From positions 62,001 to 126,000 of the forward strand of contig NZ_PQGD01000013.1 of assembly GCF_002915575.1 (NCBI RefSeq): a stretch of DNA of 64,000 bases, read 5' to 3'. Shown piece after piece: positions 21,409 to 31,047 of the stretch. The position numbers and the translations under genes are program-made. Each line of letters begins with the position of its first letter. The first letter of the stretch is position 1. This stretch comes from Superficieibacter electus. GTDB taxonomy: Bacteria; Pseudomonadota; Gammaproteobacteria; Enterobacterales; Enterobacteriaceae. A model generated the notes under the pieces. It was not told the DNA's origin and ran no database searches. It was given only the letters and a program-made list of their open reading frames with translations.

Positions 21409-23799
21409 TTACTTCTCGTCGTCCGGCAGCGCGAAGGCCACGATATAATCGCCCATCTTCGTACCAAACGAACCATGACCACCCGCTGAGATGACCACGT
21501 ACTGTTTGCCATTCGCTTCGTAGGTCATCGGCGTGGCCTGACCGCCTGCCGGCAGACGGCCTTCCCACAGCTTCTCGCCGTTGCTCATGTTATAAGCACG
21601 CAGGTAGTTATCTGCGGTCGCACCAATAAACAGCACGTTACCGGCGGTGGAAATAGGACCGCCCAGCATCGGCATCCCGAGATTAAACGGCACTTTAAAC
21701 GGCATCGGGAACGGCAGGCTGTCGCGTGGCGTACCGATACGTTTTTTCCATACTACTTCATTGGTTTTCAGATCCAGCGCGGAGATATACCCCCAGGCAG
21801 GCTGCTTACACGGCAGACCAAACGGCGACAGGAACGGGTTCAGGGTCACGCCATACGGCACACCGTACTGTGGTTGAATACCGGCTTCCGTACCGCTGCC
21901 TTTCGCATCTTTCGGCTGCTCCATCGGATTGCCCGGACCACGCGGCATCAGTTTAGAGACAAACGGCAGCGCCATCGGGTTGGCAATCGCTACCTGACGG
22001 TTAGGATCGACCGAAATACCGCCCCACTCGAACATCCCGAGGTTACCCGGGAATACCAGCGTGCCTTGTTCAGACGGGGGCGTGAAGATGCCTTCATAGC
22101 GCATCTGCTGGAAAATCACCCGGCAGACCAGCTGGTCGAACATGGTTGCGCCCCACATATCCGCGCCGCTCAGATCTTTCTTCGGACGGAAACTGAGGTC
22201 AGAGAACGGCTGGGTTTTGGTGACATAGTCGCCTTTCGCCGCGCCCTGCGGAACCGGTTTTTCCGGAGCCGGGACGACCAGTTGGCCATTACGGCGATCC
22301 AGCACAAAAATGTTACCGGTTTTCGCCGGGGCGTAAACTACCGGCACCGTTTTACCATCAACCGTGATATCCGCCAGCGTCGGCTGGGACGGCATGTCCA
22401 TATCCCACAAATCGTGGTGAACGGTCTGATAACTCCACGCCAGTTTACCGGTCGTCGCGGTTTGCGCGACGATAGAGCTGGCATAACGTTCCTGCTCCGG
22501 CGTGCGGTTACCGCCCCAGATATCCGGCGTACTCACACCCATCGGCAGATACACCAGGTCCAGTTTGGCGTCATAAGCTGCGGGTGCCCAGGAGTTCGGC
22601 GAGTTGAAGGTGAACGTATGCTCATCCGACGGAATCGCATTCGGGTCTTTCGCACCCGGATCAAACGCCCACAGCAAATCGCCGGTGTTTACATCAAAAC
22701 CACGGATCACACCGGAGGTTTCACGTACCGAGAAGTTATCGGTTACTGAGCCAGCAATCACAATCGCTTTGTCGGTAATGATCGGCGGTGAGGTCGGTTC
22801 ATACAGGCCCGGCGTCTGATCCGGCATGTTGGTTTGCAGGTTCAGGATGCCTTTATTGGCGAAGGATTCGCACAGCTTGCCGGTATCAGCATTGAGTGCG
22901 AACAGGCGACCATCGTTGACCGGCAGAATAATACGGCGTGGACAGTCGGCCATCACGTTAGCCGGGGCACTCTCTGCTTTCGCTTCGTGATACGACACGC
23001 CACGGCAGGTGACGTGCTGGAACGACGGGGTGGAATTAAGCTGCGGATCGAAGTGCCATTTTTCTTTACCCGTCGCCGCGTCAAGCGCAAACAGACGCTG
23101 ATGCGCGGTGCACAGATACAGCGTATCGCCGACTTTAATCGGCGTCACTTCGTTGGTGACTTCGCCGGAGTCGTTCTCTTTTTTCAGATCGCCGGTGCGG
23201 AACACCCACGCTTCTTTCAGCTTGTGGACGTTATCGGCATTAATTTGCTTAAGCGGCGAATAGCGCTGGCCTTCCTGATTACGGCCATACGCGGGCCAGT
23301 CCTGATCGGCCACCGGAGAGATCGGTTCGGCAGGGGTGGCGTCTGCGCTCAGCGTGCCGTTGACCTCCTGCGGATCGTTAAAGCCTGCCCAGGTCAAAAT
23401 GCCGCCGCTAATCAGCAGCGCCACGACCAGTGCGGCAACAGCACCAGCGGAGGGGAAAATCAGGCGACGCCAGACAAAGGGTAGGATCAGCCAGATGCCG
23501 AAGAACACCAGAATATCGCTACGCGGCGTCAGCGCCCAGAAGTCGAAGCCGACCTCCCACACGCCCCAAATCATCGTCGCCAGCAGCAGCGCGGCATACA
23601 GCCACAGCGCGGATCGCTTGCTGCGCCACAGTAGCCAGGTCACGCCCAGCATTACAATGCCTGCTATCGGGTAGTACCAGGAGCCGCCGGTGGCGACCAG
23701 CCAGACCCCGCCAATTAACAGATACAGTCCGCAAAAAGCGGCGAACAGCGCTGTTAACGTCACCAGAACGCGTGACGTATGTGGTTTTGTTTCTGCCAT
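21409..23799 (-). CDS. gcd: PQQ-dependent membrane glucose dehydrogenase
   Basis: Quinoprotein that oxidises glucose to gluconolactone on the periplasmic side and passes electrons to ubiquinone. The 796 residues equal E. coli Gcd. The first 140 or so residues hold five hydrophobic helices (from LTALFAAFCGLYLLIGG onward). An eight-bladed propeller follows with typical repeats (DWPAYGRNQEGQRYSPL, TATTGKLAWSYQTVHHDLWDMD, the GNIFVLDRRNG blade). Activity needs the cofactor PQQ; no pqq genes are in the window. A perfect CRP palindrome lies 62 bp upstream, in keeping with the reported cAMP-CRP control of gcd in E. coli. Confidence 0.97.
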   Translation of the reverse strand: MAETKPHTSRVLVTLTALFAAFCGLYLLIGGVWLVATGGSWYYPIAGIVMLGVTWLLWRSKRSALWLYAALLLATMIWGVWEVGFDFWALTPRSDILVFFGIWLILPFVWRRLIFPSAGAVAALVVALLISGGILTWAGFNDPQEVNGTLSADATPAEPISPVADQDWPAYGRNQEGQRYSPLKQINADNVHKLKEAWVFRTGDLKKENDSGEVTNEVTPIKVGDTLYLCTAHQRLFALDAATGKEKWHFDPQLNSTPSFQHVTCRGVSYHEAKAESAPANVMADCPRRIILPVNDGRLFALNADTGKLCESFANKGILNLQTNMPDQTPGLYEPTSPPIITDKAIVIAGSVTDNFSVRETSGVIRGFDVNTGDLLWAFDPGAKDPNAIPSDEHTFTFNSPNSWAPAAYDAKLDLVYLPMGVSTPDIWGGNRTPEQERYASSIVAQTATTGKLAWSYQTVHHDLWDMDMPSQPTLADITVDGKTVPVVYAPAKTGNIFVLDRRNGQLVVPAPEKPVPQGAAKGDYVTKTQPFSDLSFRPKKDLSGADMWGATMFDQLVCRVIFQQMRYEGIFTPPSEQGTLVFPGNLGMFEWGGISVDPNRQVAIANPMALPFVSKLMPRGPGNPMEQPKDAKGSGTEAGIQPQYGVPYGVTLNPFLSPFGLPCKQPAWGYISALDLKTNEVVWKKRIGTPRDSLPFPMPFKVPFNLGMPMLGGPISTAGNVLFIGATADNYLRAYNMSNGEKLWEGRLPAGGQATPMTYEANGKQYVVISAGGHGSFGTKMGDYIVAFALPDDEK

Positions 23800-23860
23800 A
23801 AAAGGACACTCGTCAAATTAATTAATATTTTAATAGCAATTCATTATAGGATTTAACATG

Positions 23861-23876
23861 TGTGATCGTCATCACA
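23861..23876. promoter_or_regulatory. CRP site between gcd and hpt
   Basis: TGTGA-TCGTCA-TCACA is a perfect match to both half sites of the CRP consensus. It lies 62 bp before the gcd start and 129 bp before hpt. Proximity favours gcd as its target. Confidence 0.8.
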
Positions 23877-23941
23877 AAATGAGCTTTCTTAACCGATCCC
23901 CCGTTAAATTTGTTTTACTGGTATACTGCGGGGCTTACTAA

Positions 23942-23972
23942 TCAATGCCGTAGCCTGGCGCAGCGGCATTGA
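23942..23972 (+). other. Hairpin in the likely hpt leader
   Basis: A perfect 9-bp stem (TCAATGCCG with CGGCATTGA) encloses 13 bases, ending 32 bp before the hpt ATG. It could be an mRNA leader structure; no T run follows, so it is not a plain terminator. Confidence 0.45.
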
Positions 23973-24004
23973 GTGATTTACCTGAAAATCATATGGTTAG
24001 TTAA

Positions 24005-24541
24005 ATGAAACATACTGTTGAAGTGATGATCCCGGAAACGGATATTAAAACGCGTATCGCCGAACTGGGGCGTCAGATCACTGAGCGCTATAAGGATAGC
24101 GGCAGCGACATGGTGCTGGTGGGACTGCTGCGCGGCTCGTTTATGTTCATGGCCGACCTGTGCCGTGAAGTACAGGTGTCCCATGAGGTCGATTTTATGA
24201 CCGCCTCCAGCTACGGCAGCGGCATGTCCACCACCCGCGATGTCAAAATCCTCAAAGATCTGGATGAAGATATTCGCGGCAAAGACGTGCTGATCGTTGA
24301 GGACATCATCGATTCGGGGAATACGTTGTCGAAAGTGCGTGAAATTTTAAGCCTGCGTGAACCGAAATCACTGGCGATTTGTACGCTGCTCGACAAACCT
24401 TCCCGCCGCGAAGTGGACGTTGACGTCGAGTTCGTGGGTTTTTCCATTCCGGATGAATTCGTGGTCGGTTACGGGATTGATTACGCCCAGCGTTATCGCC
24501 ATTTGCCGTATGTGGGCAAAGTGGTGATGCTGGACGAGTAA
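24005..24541 (+). CDS. hpt: Hypoxanthine phosphoribosyltransferase
   Basis: Purine salvage enzyme converting hypoxanthine (and guanine more weakly) with PRPP to IMP or GMP. The 178 residues equal E. coli Hpt. The PRPP-binding motif [14 protein letters not shown] and the flexible-loop segment [14 protein letters not shown] are present. Transcribed away from gcd; followed by a REP array. Confidence 0.97.
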   Translation: MKHTVEVMIPETDIKTRIAELGRQITERYKDSGSDMVLVGLLRGSFMFMADLCREVQVSHEVDFMTASSYGSGMSTTRDVKILKDLDEDIRGKDVLIVEDIIDSGNTLSKVREILSLREPKSLAICTLLDKPSRREVDVDVEFVGFSIPDEFVVGYGIDYAQRYRHLPYVGKVVMLDE

Positions 24542-24551
24542 GCTTGCGCGC

Positions 24552-24866
24552 AGAATGCCTGATGGCGGGATGCTTATCAGGGCTACGGTTGGGAATGGCG
24601 GACTGAATGCCTGATGGCGCTACGCTTATCAGGCCTACGGTTGGGAATGGCGCGCGGAATGCCTGATGGCGCTACGCTTATCAGGCCTACAGTTTGGGGA
24701 TGGCCTCGGGAACGGAATGCCTGATGGCGCTATGCTTATCAGGCCTACAGTTTGGGGATGGCCTCGGGAACGGAATGCCTGATGGCGCTATGCTTATCAG
24801 GCCTGCGGTTTAGGGATGGCCTCGGGAAGGGTGATCCGTAGGCCGGGCAAGCTTGCGCCGCCCGGC
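24552..24866. repeat. REP/BIME array between hpt and can
   Basis: Five units of the form GCCTGATGGCG...CTTATCAGG follow the hpt stop, about 55-61 bp apart. The later ones share the spacer GTTTGGGGATGGCCTCGGGAA. A sixth, differently oriented REP (GTAGGCCGGGCAAGC) ends the array at about 24866. This accounts for almost the whole 363-bp gap between the two convergent genes. Confidence 0.92.
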
Positions 24867-24904
24867 AGAAAGGGCACGGGGCCTGAAATCGGCCCGCCGC
24901 GAAG

Positions 24905-25567
24905 CTACTTGTGATTGATGTGCTTCAGACGCAGGTTGGACACGCCTTTACGGTAGTGTTGTTCCAGCGATTCGCGATTAGTCGCGGTCACATCGAGGTC
25001 GCGCAATAGCCCATCGTGAATACCATACGCCCAGCCGTGAATCGTCACTTTCTGTCCGCGTTTCCAGGCCGACTGCATAATGGTGGAGTGGCCGAGGTTA
25101 TACACCTGCTCCATCACATTCAGCTCACACAGCGTATCCAGGCGACGTTCCTGCGGCATTTCGCCAAGGAGAGAGCTATGCTTAAACCAGATATCGCGAA
25201 TGTGCAGCAGCCAGTTGTTGATAAGCCCCAGTTCCGGGTTTTCGACCGCCGCCTGCACGCCGCCGCAACCGTAGTGGCCGCAGATGATAATGTGTTCAAC
25301 TTCCAGCACGTCAACGGCGTACTGAACCACGGAGAGGCAATTGAGATCGGTATGGATCACCAGGTTGGCAACGTTACGGTGAACAAACAATTCGCCCGGT
25401 TCAAGGCCGGTCAGACGCTCAGCGGGAACGCGGCTATCGGAACATCCAATCCACAGAAAACGCGGCTTTTGTGCCTGAGCCAGCGTTTCGAAAAATCCGG
25501 GATCTTCTTCCACCAGCATTTTTGACCATAGTGCATTGTTACTGATGAGTGTATCTATGTCTTTCAT
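24905..25567 (-). CDS. can: Beta-class carbonic anhydrase
   Basis: Zinc enzyme interconverting CO2 and bicarbonate, needed for growth in air. From the ATG at 25567 it is 220 residues, as in E. coli Can. Zinc ligands Cys42 and Asp44 ([11 protein letters not shown]), His98 and Cys101 (ICGHYGCGG) are all present. An in-frame extension of 17 residues upstream is rejected on length. Divergent from yadG. Confidence 0.97.
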   Translation of the reverse strand: MKDIDTLISNNALWSKMLVEEDPGFFETLAQAQKPRFLWIGCSDSRVPAERLTGLEPGELFVHRNVANLVIHTDLNCLSVVQYAVDVLEVEHIIICGHYGCGGVQAAVENPELGLINNWLLHIRDIWFKHSSLLGEMPQERRLDTLCELNVMEQVYNLGHSTIMQSAWKRGQKVTIHGWAYGIHDGLLRDLDVTATNRESLEQHYRKGVSNLRLKHINHK

Positions 25568-25675
25568 GGAGGTTAACGACCTGTAACCAAATAATTGCGT
25601 TGGGCTAATATAGGTCAACTCCGGGATTATTTAAACCACATATAAAGTGTCAGAACGTAAGGTAAGTAAAAATTC

Positions 25676-26602
25676 ATGACCATTGCACTGGAAATTGAGC
25701 AGCTTAAAAAAACTTATCCCGGCGGCGTGCAAGCGTTGCGGGGAATCGATCTACAGGTACAGGCGGGAGACTTTTACGCCCTGCTTGGACCTAACGGGGC
25801 GGGAAAATCCACCACCATCGGTATTATCAGCTCACTGGTGAATAAGACCTCCGGGCGGGTGAGTGTTTTTGGCTACGATTTGCAAAAAGATGTCGTCAAC
25901 GCCAAGCGCCAGCTTGGGCTGGTGCCGCAGGAGTTTAACTTCAACCCGTTTGAAACGGTCCAGCAGATTGTGGTTAATCAGGCTGGCTATTATGGCGTTG
26001 AACATAAAGAAGCCGTTATACGTAGTGAAAAGTACCTAAAACAGCTCGATCTATGGGAAAAACGTAACGAACGTGCGCGGATGTTATCCGGTGGGATGAA
26101 GCGCCGTTTAATGATTGCCCGTGCGCTGATGCATGAGCCCAAGCTGCTGATTCTCGATGAACCTACCGCCGGGGTAGACATCGAACTGCGCCGCTCAATG
26201 TGGGGCTTTTTAAAGGATCTGAACGACAAAGGCACCACTATCATTCTGACAACCCACTATCTCGAAGAGGCTGAAATGTTATGCCGGAATATTGGCATTA
26301 TTCAGCACGGCGAATTAGTGGAAAACACCTCTATGAAAGCGCTGCTGTCAAAACTGAAATCGGAAACTTTTATTCTCGATCTGGCACCGAAAAGCCCATT
26401 GCCAAAGCTGGATGGATACCAGTACCGCCTGATCGACACTTCTACGCTTGAAGTGGAAGTCCTGCGTGAGCAGGGGATTAACAGCGTCTTTAGTCAGCTT
26501 AGTGCGCAGGGCGTACAGGTGCTAAGCATGCGTAATAAAGCCAACCGTCTGGAAGAGCTATTTGTTTCACTGGTGCATGATAAACAAGGAGATCTCGCAT
26601 GA
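25676..26602 (+). CDS. yadG: ABC transporter ATP-binding protein YadG
   Basis: ATPase of an ABC-2 type exporter, 308 residues as in E. coli. Walker A GPNGAGKST, signature LSGGMKRRL, Walker B LLILDEPTAGVD and the switch His in TTHYLEEAE are all intact. The transported substrate is unknown. Its stop overlaps the yadH start by 4 bp, so the two are translated together. Confidence 0.95.
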   Translation: MTIALEIEQLKKTYPGGVQALRGIDLQVQAGDFYALLGPNGAGKSTTIGIISSLVNKTSGRVSVFGYDLQKDVVNAKRQLGLVPQEFNFNPFETVQQIVVNQAGYYGVEHKEAVIRSEKYLKQLDLWEKRNERARMLSGGMKRRLMIARALMHEPKLLILDEPTAGVDIELRRSMWGFLKDLNDKGTTIILTTHYLEEAEMLCRNIGIIQHGELVENTSMKALLSKLKSETFILDLAPKSPLPKLDGYQYRLIDTSTLEVEVLREQGINSVFSQLSAQGVQVLSMRNKANRLEELFVSLVHDKQGDLA

Positions 26603-27369
26603 TGCAGTTGTATTGGGTCGCATTAAAAAGCATCTGGGCGAAAGAGATCCACCGATTTATGCGCATCTGGGTGCAAACGCTGGTGCCGCCGGTCATTACC
26701 ATGACGCTCTATTTTATTATTTTTGGTAACCTGATTGGCTCCCGGATTGGCGAGATGCACGGCTTTAGCTATATGCAGTTTATTGTGCCCGGGCTGATTA
26801 TGATGTCCGTCATCACCAACGCCTATGCCAACGTGGCGTCGTCGTTCTTTAGCGCTAAATTTCAGCGCAACATTGAAGAGTTACTGGTCGCGCCAGTGCC
26901 GACGCACGTGATTATCGCCGGATTTGTTGGCGGCGGCGTGGCGCGTGGGCTGTGTGTGGGGGTTTTGGTCACGGCGATTTCGCTCTTTTTCGTGCCATTT
27001 CAGGTGCATTCGTGGTTGTTTGTCGCCTTAACGCTGATATTAACCGCAGTACTGTTTTCACTCGCTGGCCTGCTGAATGCGGTATTCGCCAAAACCTTCG
27101 ACGATATCAGCCTGATCCCGACCTTCGTGCTGACGCCGCTGACCTACCTCGGCGGGGTGTTCTATTCACTCACTCTGCTGCCGCCGTTCTGGCAGGGGTT
27201 GTCACATCTGAATCCGATTGTTTATATGATAAGCGGTTTCCGTTATGGTTTTCTCGGTATTCATGATGTACCGCTGGTGACCACCTTCGGCGTGCTGGTG
27301 ATTTTCATTATTGCTTTCTACGCGCTGTGCTGGTCGCTCATTCAGCGTGGTCGCGGGCTGCGTAGCTGA
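26599..27369 (+). CDS. yadH: ABC-2 type transporter permease YadH
   Basis: Inner-membrane permease partner of YadG, 256 residues as in E. coli, with about six hydrophobic helices (for example VPPVITMTLYFIIFG and FGVLVIFIIAFYALCW). It has the ABC-2 signature region FVLTPLTYLGGVFYSLTLLP. Substrate unknown. It is convergent with the stiH gene, with a perfect bidirectional hairpin between them. Confidence 0.95.
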   Translation: MMQLYWVALKSIWAKEIHRFMRIWVQTLVPPVITMTLYFIIFGNLIGSRIGEMHGFSYMQFIVPGLIMMSVITNAYANVASSFFSAKFQRNIEELLVAPVPTHVIIAGFVGGGVARGLCVGVLVTAISLFFVPFQVHSWLFVALTLILTAVLFSLAGLLNAVFAKTFDDISLIPTFVLTPLTYLGGVFYSLTLLPPFWQGLSHLNPIVYMISGFRYGFLGIHDVPLVTTFGVLVIFIIAFYALCWSLIQRGRGLRS

Positions 27370-27370
27370 T

Positions 27371-27399
27371 GTGAAAGGGCGACGGCGTCGCCCTTTCAC
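27371..27399. terminator. Bidirectional terminator between yadH and stiH
   Basis: A perfect 13-bp inverted repeat (GTGAAAGGGCGAC with GTCGCCCTTTCAC) has a 3-base loop in the 32-bp gap between convergent genes. The stem ends in CTTTC on both strands; the T runs are short. Confidence 0.7.
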
Positions 27400-27401
27400 A
27401 A

Positions 27402-28472
27402 TTAGCGAATCTGCATCTCCAGCGTGGCGGTCGCCTGGTACTCCCCGGTATGGGGAATATGCCCGGTGGTATTGACCGGCGCGGCGGTGAACTGGGTGGT
27501 GCCTGCGCCATCGTGATAATTGTTAATCGGCAGTTCGGCGTCACCGTTGGGTACAATGGTGGTGTTGTTCTTATCGGAAATGCGGATGCCGAGATCGGGA
27601 TTTGTCGTTTTCAGGTACTCGTTGTTATTAGGATCGTTTTCTCCGTTAAGCGACATTGACAGATTGGTGCCGTCCGCCACGTTGCTACAGGTGAAGTTGA
27701 CCTGCGTAGTGACGTGTGACTCCTGTGGGCTGTCGCCGAGGTTGCGAATATCTTTGCCTATAATATCCGGTAGTCTGACGTCGATAATCTGCCCGGCGTT
27801 AATTGAGCAGGACTGCGGCACCGTAATAGTACCGGACATGGTGACGTGCGCCAGTGGTGGCACCGCTGGCGGGATGTTATCGCCGCTGCTGACGGGAACC
27901 TTCGATAAATAGAGGTTCATAATGGTGGTCGTTGGGATGGTTATCCGGCCCACCAGCGGATGAGTGATGTAAATTCTGACGTGGCCTTTGTTCCCCGCGC
28001 TCATATCGGCCATTTCCGCGCCTGTACAGCCGCCTGCGTTTGGATCGCCATTGCTGAGCGACGAGAAGGGGACCGGGACATACTGTTTTACATGTCCGCT
28101 GATGTAGGCTTCGGTACCGATTTCCAGTTTGCCCGGTATCAGAACGTAGTAATCCATATGCCCGTAGTAACGCTGTTCGCTGAATGTCCCTTTTTGCGTC
28201 AGGCTACCCGTGGTGGCGGTAAAGTAGTTATAACCGCGATAGTCGGTGTTGTCGCAGTCGCACTTTGCGGTGTAGCTACCGCCAGCCGACCAGGACTCTT
28301 CGATAATATTACCCCTTCGGTTTTCAGACGTATCCTCAATGGTCTGGTTAAAGCTGAAATTAAAGTTATGGGAACCGGTCGTGGCTTCGCACCAGCCTGT
28401 CCCGTTACCTATCGATTCCGCCAGCGCATGGCCTGAAAATAACCCTAGCGCCAGAATGATATATTTTTTCAT
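27402..28472 (-). CDS. stiH: Fimbrial tip adhesin-like subunit StiH
   Basis: Last gene of the sti chaperone-usher operon, in the position and at the size of Salmonella StiH. The signal peptide MKKYIILALGLFSGHALA is followed by an N-terminal region of about 200 residues with several cysteines. A C-terminal pilin domain begins at HVTMSGTITVPQSCSINAG and ends in the donor-strand-type EYQATATLEMQIR. The ATG at 28472 has GAGGAGC 5 bases upstream; another in-frame ATG at 28484 overlaps the usher stop but has no ribosome site. 356 residues. The receptor is unknown. Confidence 0.85.
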   Translation of the reverse strand: MKKYIILALGLFSGHALAESIGNGTGWCEATTGSHNFNFSFNQTIEDTSENRRGNIIEESWSAGGSYTAKCDCDNTDYRGYNYFTATTGSLTQKGTFSEQRYYGHMDYYVLIPGKLEIGTEAYISGHVKQYVPVPFSSLSNGDPNAGGCTGAEMADMSAGNKGHVRIYITHPLVGRITIPTTTIMNLYLSKVPVSSGDNIPPAVPPLAHVTMSGTITVPQSCSINAGQIIDVRLPDIIGKDIRNLGDSPQESHVTTQVNFTCSNVADGTNLSMSLNGENDPNNNEYLKTTNPDLGIRISDKNNTTIVPNGDAELPINNYHDGAGTTQFTAAPVNTTGHIPHTGEYQATATLEMQIR

Positions 28473-28480
28473 GTTGCTCC

Positions 28481-31027
28481 TCATCGACAGGCGGCGTTCG
28501 CCAGCACGATGCCATTCAAATTTTTACTGATGTCCAGACGGTAGTCTGCGCGGCAACTGGCGGTTCCCCAACTGACCAGCAGATGTCCCTCTTCCGGCAA
28601 GCCGCTGAGAAAGACCTGGCCTTTGTCGGCGACGATATTCGCCTGGCTTTCGGTCTGCCCGTCGACGCTCACTGTTGCGCCAAACGGCACGACTGCCCCA
28701 TTGCGTTCCAGGGTCAGCAGCACGCGGTAGCCCTTACGAGTATCATAAGTCGCGCGTACCACGGCATCGCGCGTGGGGTAGACGGTCTGGTTATTCAGCG
28801 GGATATCAACGTTATCGGCGAAGGTGCTGCTGTCGAGCGCAATATCGTAGCGGTAATAAGGCGTGACGTTGGGTATCACCGTGTAGCCGCGAAAATCGGT
28901 GGTAACGCCGGTCTGGTCGACGACTGAGACGCCGCTGGCACCAGGGGCTTTAACCAGAATCGCTGCGCCGGTGATGGGCTGGCTCAGGGTGATGCCGTTT
29001 TCATGCGCCAGCATGCCGCCACGGATGCCGTAGCTGACCTGCCGGGAATCCGGCGACTGGCTGTAACCCGCGTTCAGGTTGGCATAGGTTCCTTTGTAGT
29101 CGGCGCTCAGACCGCCGGAATCGCCGTCATTCGTGCTGTGGCTTTGCTGTAGCGACCAGTTCAGATTGTTGTCGCGTAGGGCGCTGCCGCTGAGCGTGGT
29201 GCTGTTTACCGTGGCGTCATGTTTGCGGGTGTTCAGCATATAGCTGGCGTACATCCGTGAGTCGAATACCGTGAACGGCACGTTCAGCGACAGCGTGAAC
29301 AACTGGTCATTCTGGTAGTAACGATCGTCGTTATCGTCATCGGCGCTGTACTGGTAAGTATTGCGGTTATAGCTGTAGCTCAGCGAATAGTTGACCGACC
29401 CCAGGCGATTGTTATAGCTGGCGCTGAGCGACTCCATCTGCTGTTTGCTGTGCCAGTAATCCTCTTTTACCCAGCTCAGGGTCATAGAACCCAGATCGTC
29501 GCCAAACTGCTGGCTGACCGACGTCTCAAAACGGTTACGGCGTTTGCCATAGTTATCGTAAAAATCATCGTCCGGATTGATAACCTCTTCCAGCGAATTG
29601 TAGTGTTCACTGGCATAGCGGTATCCGGCAAGCGACAGCGTGGTGCCAGTGCTGACTATGCCCTTGCTGTAGCGCACCCGCCACGAACTTCCGTTTTCGG
29701 CCTTACCGTTGTCAAATTTCGCATGTGACCAGATGCCGTCCAGCGAAACGGCACCCAGCGCGCGCATATTCTGCCCGACGCCGAGGGCGGCGGACTGGTA
29801 TTTATCGCCGACGACCTGGCTGCCGCCATAGAGCGTGACGCCCCACGGCAGGCCGTAGAGCAGCGTCCCCTGGACGAAGTTATCCAGGGTATGATTGTCG
29901 TAGTCGCGGTATTTCCCGGCGGTCAGGCTGTACTTCGCCTGCCCACTACGCTGCAAAACGGGTAACGACGAGTAGGGCACCACAAAGTGCTGCTCGCTGC
30001 CGTCAGCCTCTCTGACCGTCACGTCATAGTCGCCGTTGCTGCCGGTGGCGAACATATCGTTGATTTCGAACTCACCCGGCGGAACGGCGGTTTGATAGGC
30101 GATGCGCCCATTTTGCCGCACCGTCACCTGAGCGTTGGATCGGGCGACGCCGCGAATGGTGGGGGCGTAGCCGCGCTGGCTATCCGGCAGCATCTGATCG
30201 TCGGAGGCCAGTTGTATACCGCGAAACGGTACGCTGTCGAATATCTCCGAGGGGGTATTGCTGTCCCCGCCGGTAAGCTGGCTTTTTAAGACGATAATGT
30301 CGCGTTGCAGGTAGTTATAGATCGTATTCCAGCTCTGCTGGTGATTGCCGCCACTGGTATTTGAACTCCAGTTGGTATAGTTGCGCAGACGCCATGGGCC
30401 GACGTTGATGCCGGGCTGGAGCGCAAGATATTCCGAATCGGTATCGCTATTGTCGCTGTTGGATTCATACTCTCTGTAGCCGCTAAAGCTGTAGTTAAGC
30501 AGCACCGCCGGGATACCTTCCTGCCACAGTTCGGGCGGCACGTAGCCGCGTGCGCTGCTGGCGATATAGAGCTGTGGAATGCTGAGCGCTAGCGTCTGCT
30601 GCTGGAAATCAAACTGCTGGCTGGCACCGGGAATGACGCTGAGATCGACGCATTCCGGGGCATGATTCAGATCCGGGAAAAGATCTGTTTTCACGCCCGC
30701 GTCTTTCAGTTCCTGTAGCGAGAGACATCCCTGTAGCGTCTGGCGGCCATCGCTGAGCGTTATCTGCTGAAAGTTAACGTTGCGGCTGCCAATCGGCGTT
30801 TGGTTAATGCTGATATCGACGTAATAGCGCCCCGGCAGTTGGCTTTTGTCGGTGCCGAAGACGGACAGATCGACCGGTGCGCTATGCTGTTGCCCGCGAT
30901 TTTCGAGGAAGGCCGGATCAAAAAAGTCCCGAGCCGATGCGAACGGCATTAGCGCACACTGGAAGGCGACAAACCAGGCGCAGTGCGATAAGTAAAAATT
31001 TCTGTGTAATCCTTTACGTGTACCCAT
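28481..31027 (-). CDS. stiC: Outer-membrane fimbrial usher StiC
   Basis: Outer-membrane assembly and secretion platform for Sti fimbriae, 848 residues. It has a signal peptide, an N-terminal chaperone-binding domain (FFDPAFLENRG), a 24-strand barrel with plug (ATGSNGDYDVTVREADGS), and C-terminal domains with a disulfide pair in the last 30 residues (ASCRADYRL and NAACR). Preceded by the chaperone gene after 20 bp; its stop overlaps an in-frame ATG of stiH. Confidence 0.92.
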   Translation of the reverse strand: MGTRKGLHRNFYLSHCAWFVAFQCALMPFASARDFFDPAFLENRGQQHSAPVDLSVFGTDKSQLPGRYYVDISINQTPIGSRNVNFQQITLSDGRQTLQGCLSLQELKDAGVKTDLFPDLNHAPECVDLSVIPGASQQFDFQQQTLALSIPQLYIASSARGYVPPELWQEGIPAVLLNYSFSGYREYESNSDNSDTDSEYLALQPGINVGPWRLRNYTNWSSNTSGGNHQQSWNTIYNYLQRDIIVLKSQLTGGDSNTPSEIFDSVPFRGIQLASDDQMLPDSQRGYAPTIRGVARSNAQVTVRQNGRIAYQTAVPPGEFEINDMFATGSNGDYDVTVREADGSEQHFVVPYSSLPVLQRSGQAKYSLTAGKYRDYDNHTLDNFVQGTLLYGLPWGVTLYGGSQVVGDKYQSAALGVGQNMRALGAVSLDGIWSHAKFDNGKAENGSSWRVRYSKGIVSTGTTLSLAGYRYASEHYNSLEEVINPDDDFYDNYGKRRNRFETSVSQQFGDDLGSMTLSWVKEDYWHSKQQMESLSASYNNRLGSVNYSLSYSYNRNTYQYSADDDNDDRYYQNDQLFTLSLNVPFTVFDSRMYASYMLNTRKHDATVNSTTLSGSALRDNNLNWSLQQSHSTNDGDSGGLSADYKGTYANLNAGYSQSPDSRQVSYGIRGGMLAHENGITLSQPITGAAILVKAPGASGVSVVDQTGVTTDFRGYTVIPNVTPYYRYDIALDSSTFADNVDIPLNNQTVYPTRDAVVRATYDTRKGYRVLLTLERNGAVVPFGATVSVDGQTESQANIVADKGQVFLSGLPEEGHLLVSWGTASCRADYRLDISKNLNGIVLANAACR

Positions 31028-31047
31028 CCGTTATCTCTACCTGGGCG

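Noticed and set aside
23942-23972. Purine riboswitch before hpt
   Set aside because: Only a single hairpin is visible; the conserved three-way junction and core bases of purine riboswitches were not found.
27371-27399. Attachment site or phase-variation inverted repeat for the sti operon
   Set aside because: It lies at the 3' end of stiH, between convergent genes, with no recombinase and no second copy; a terminator explains it better.
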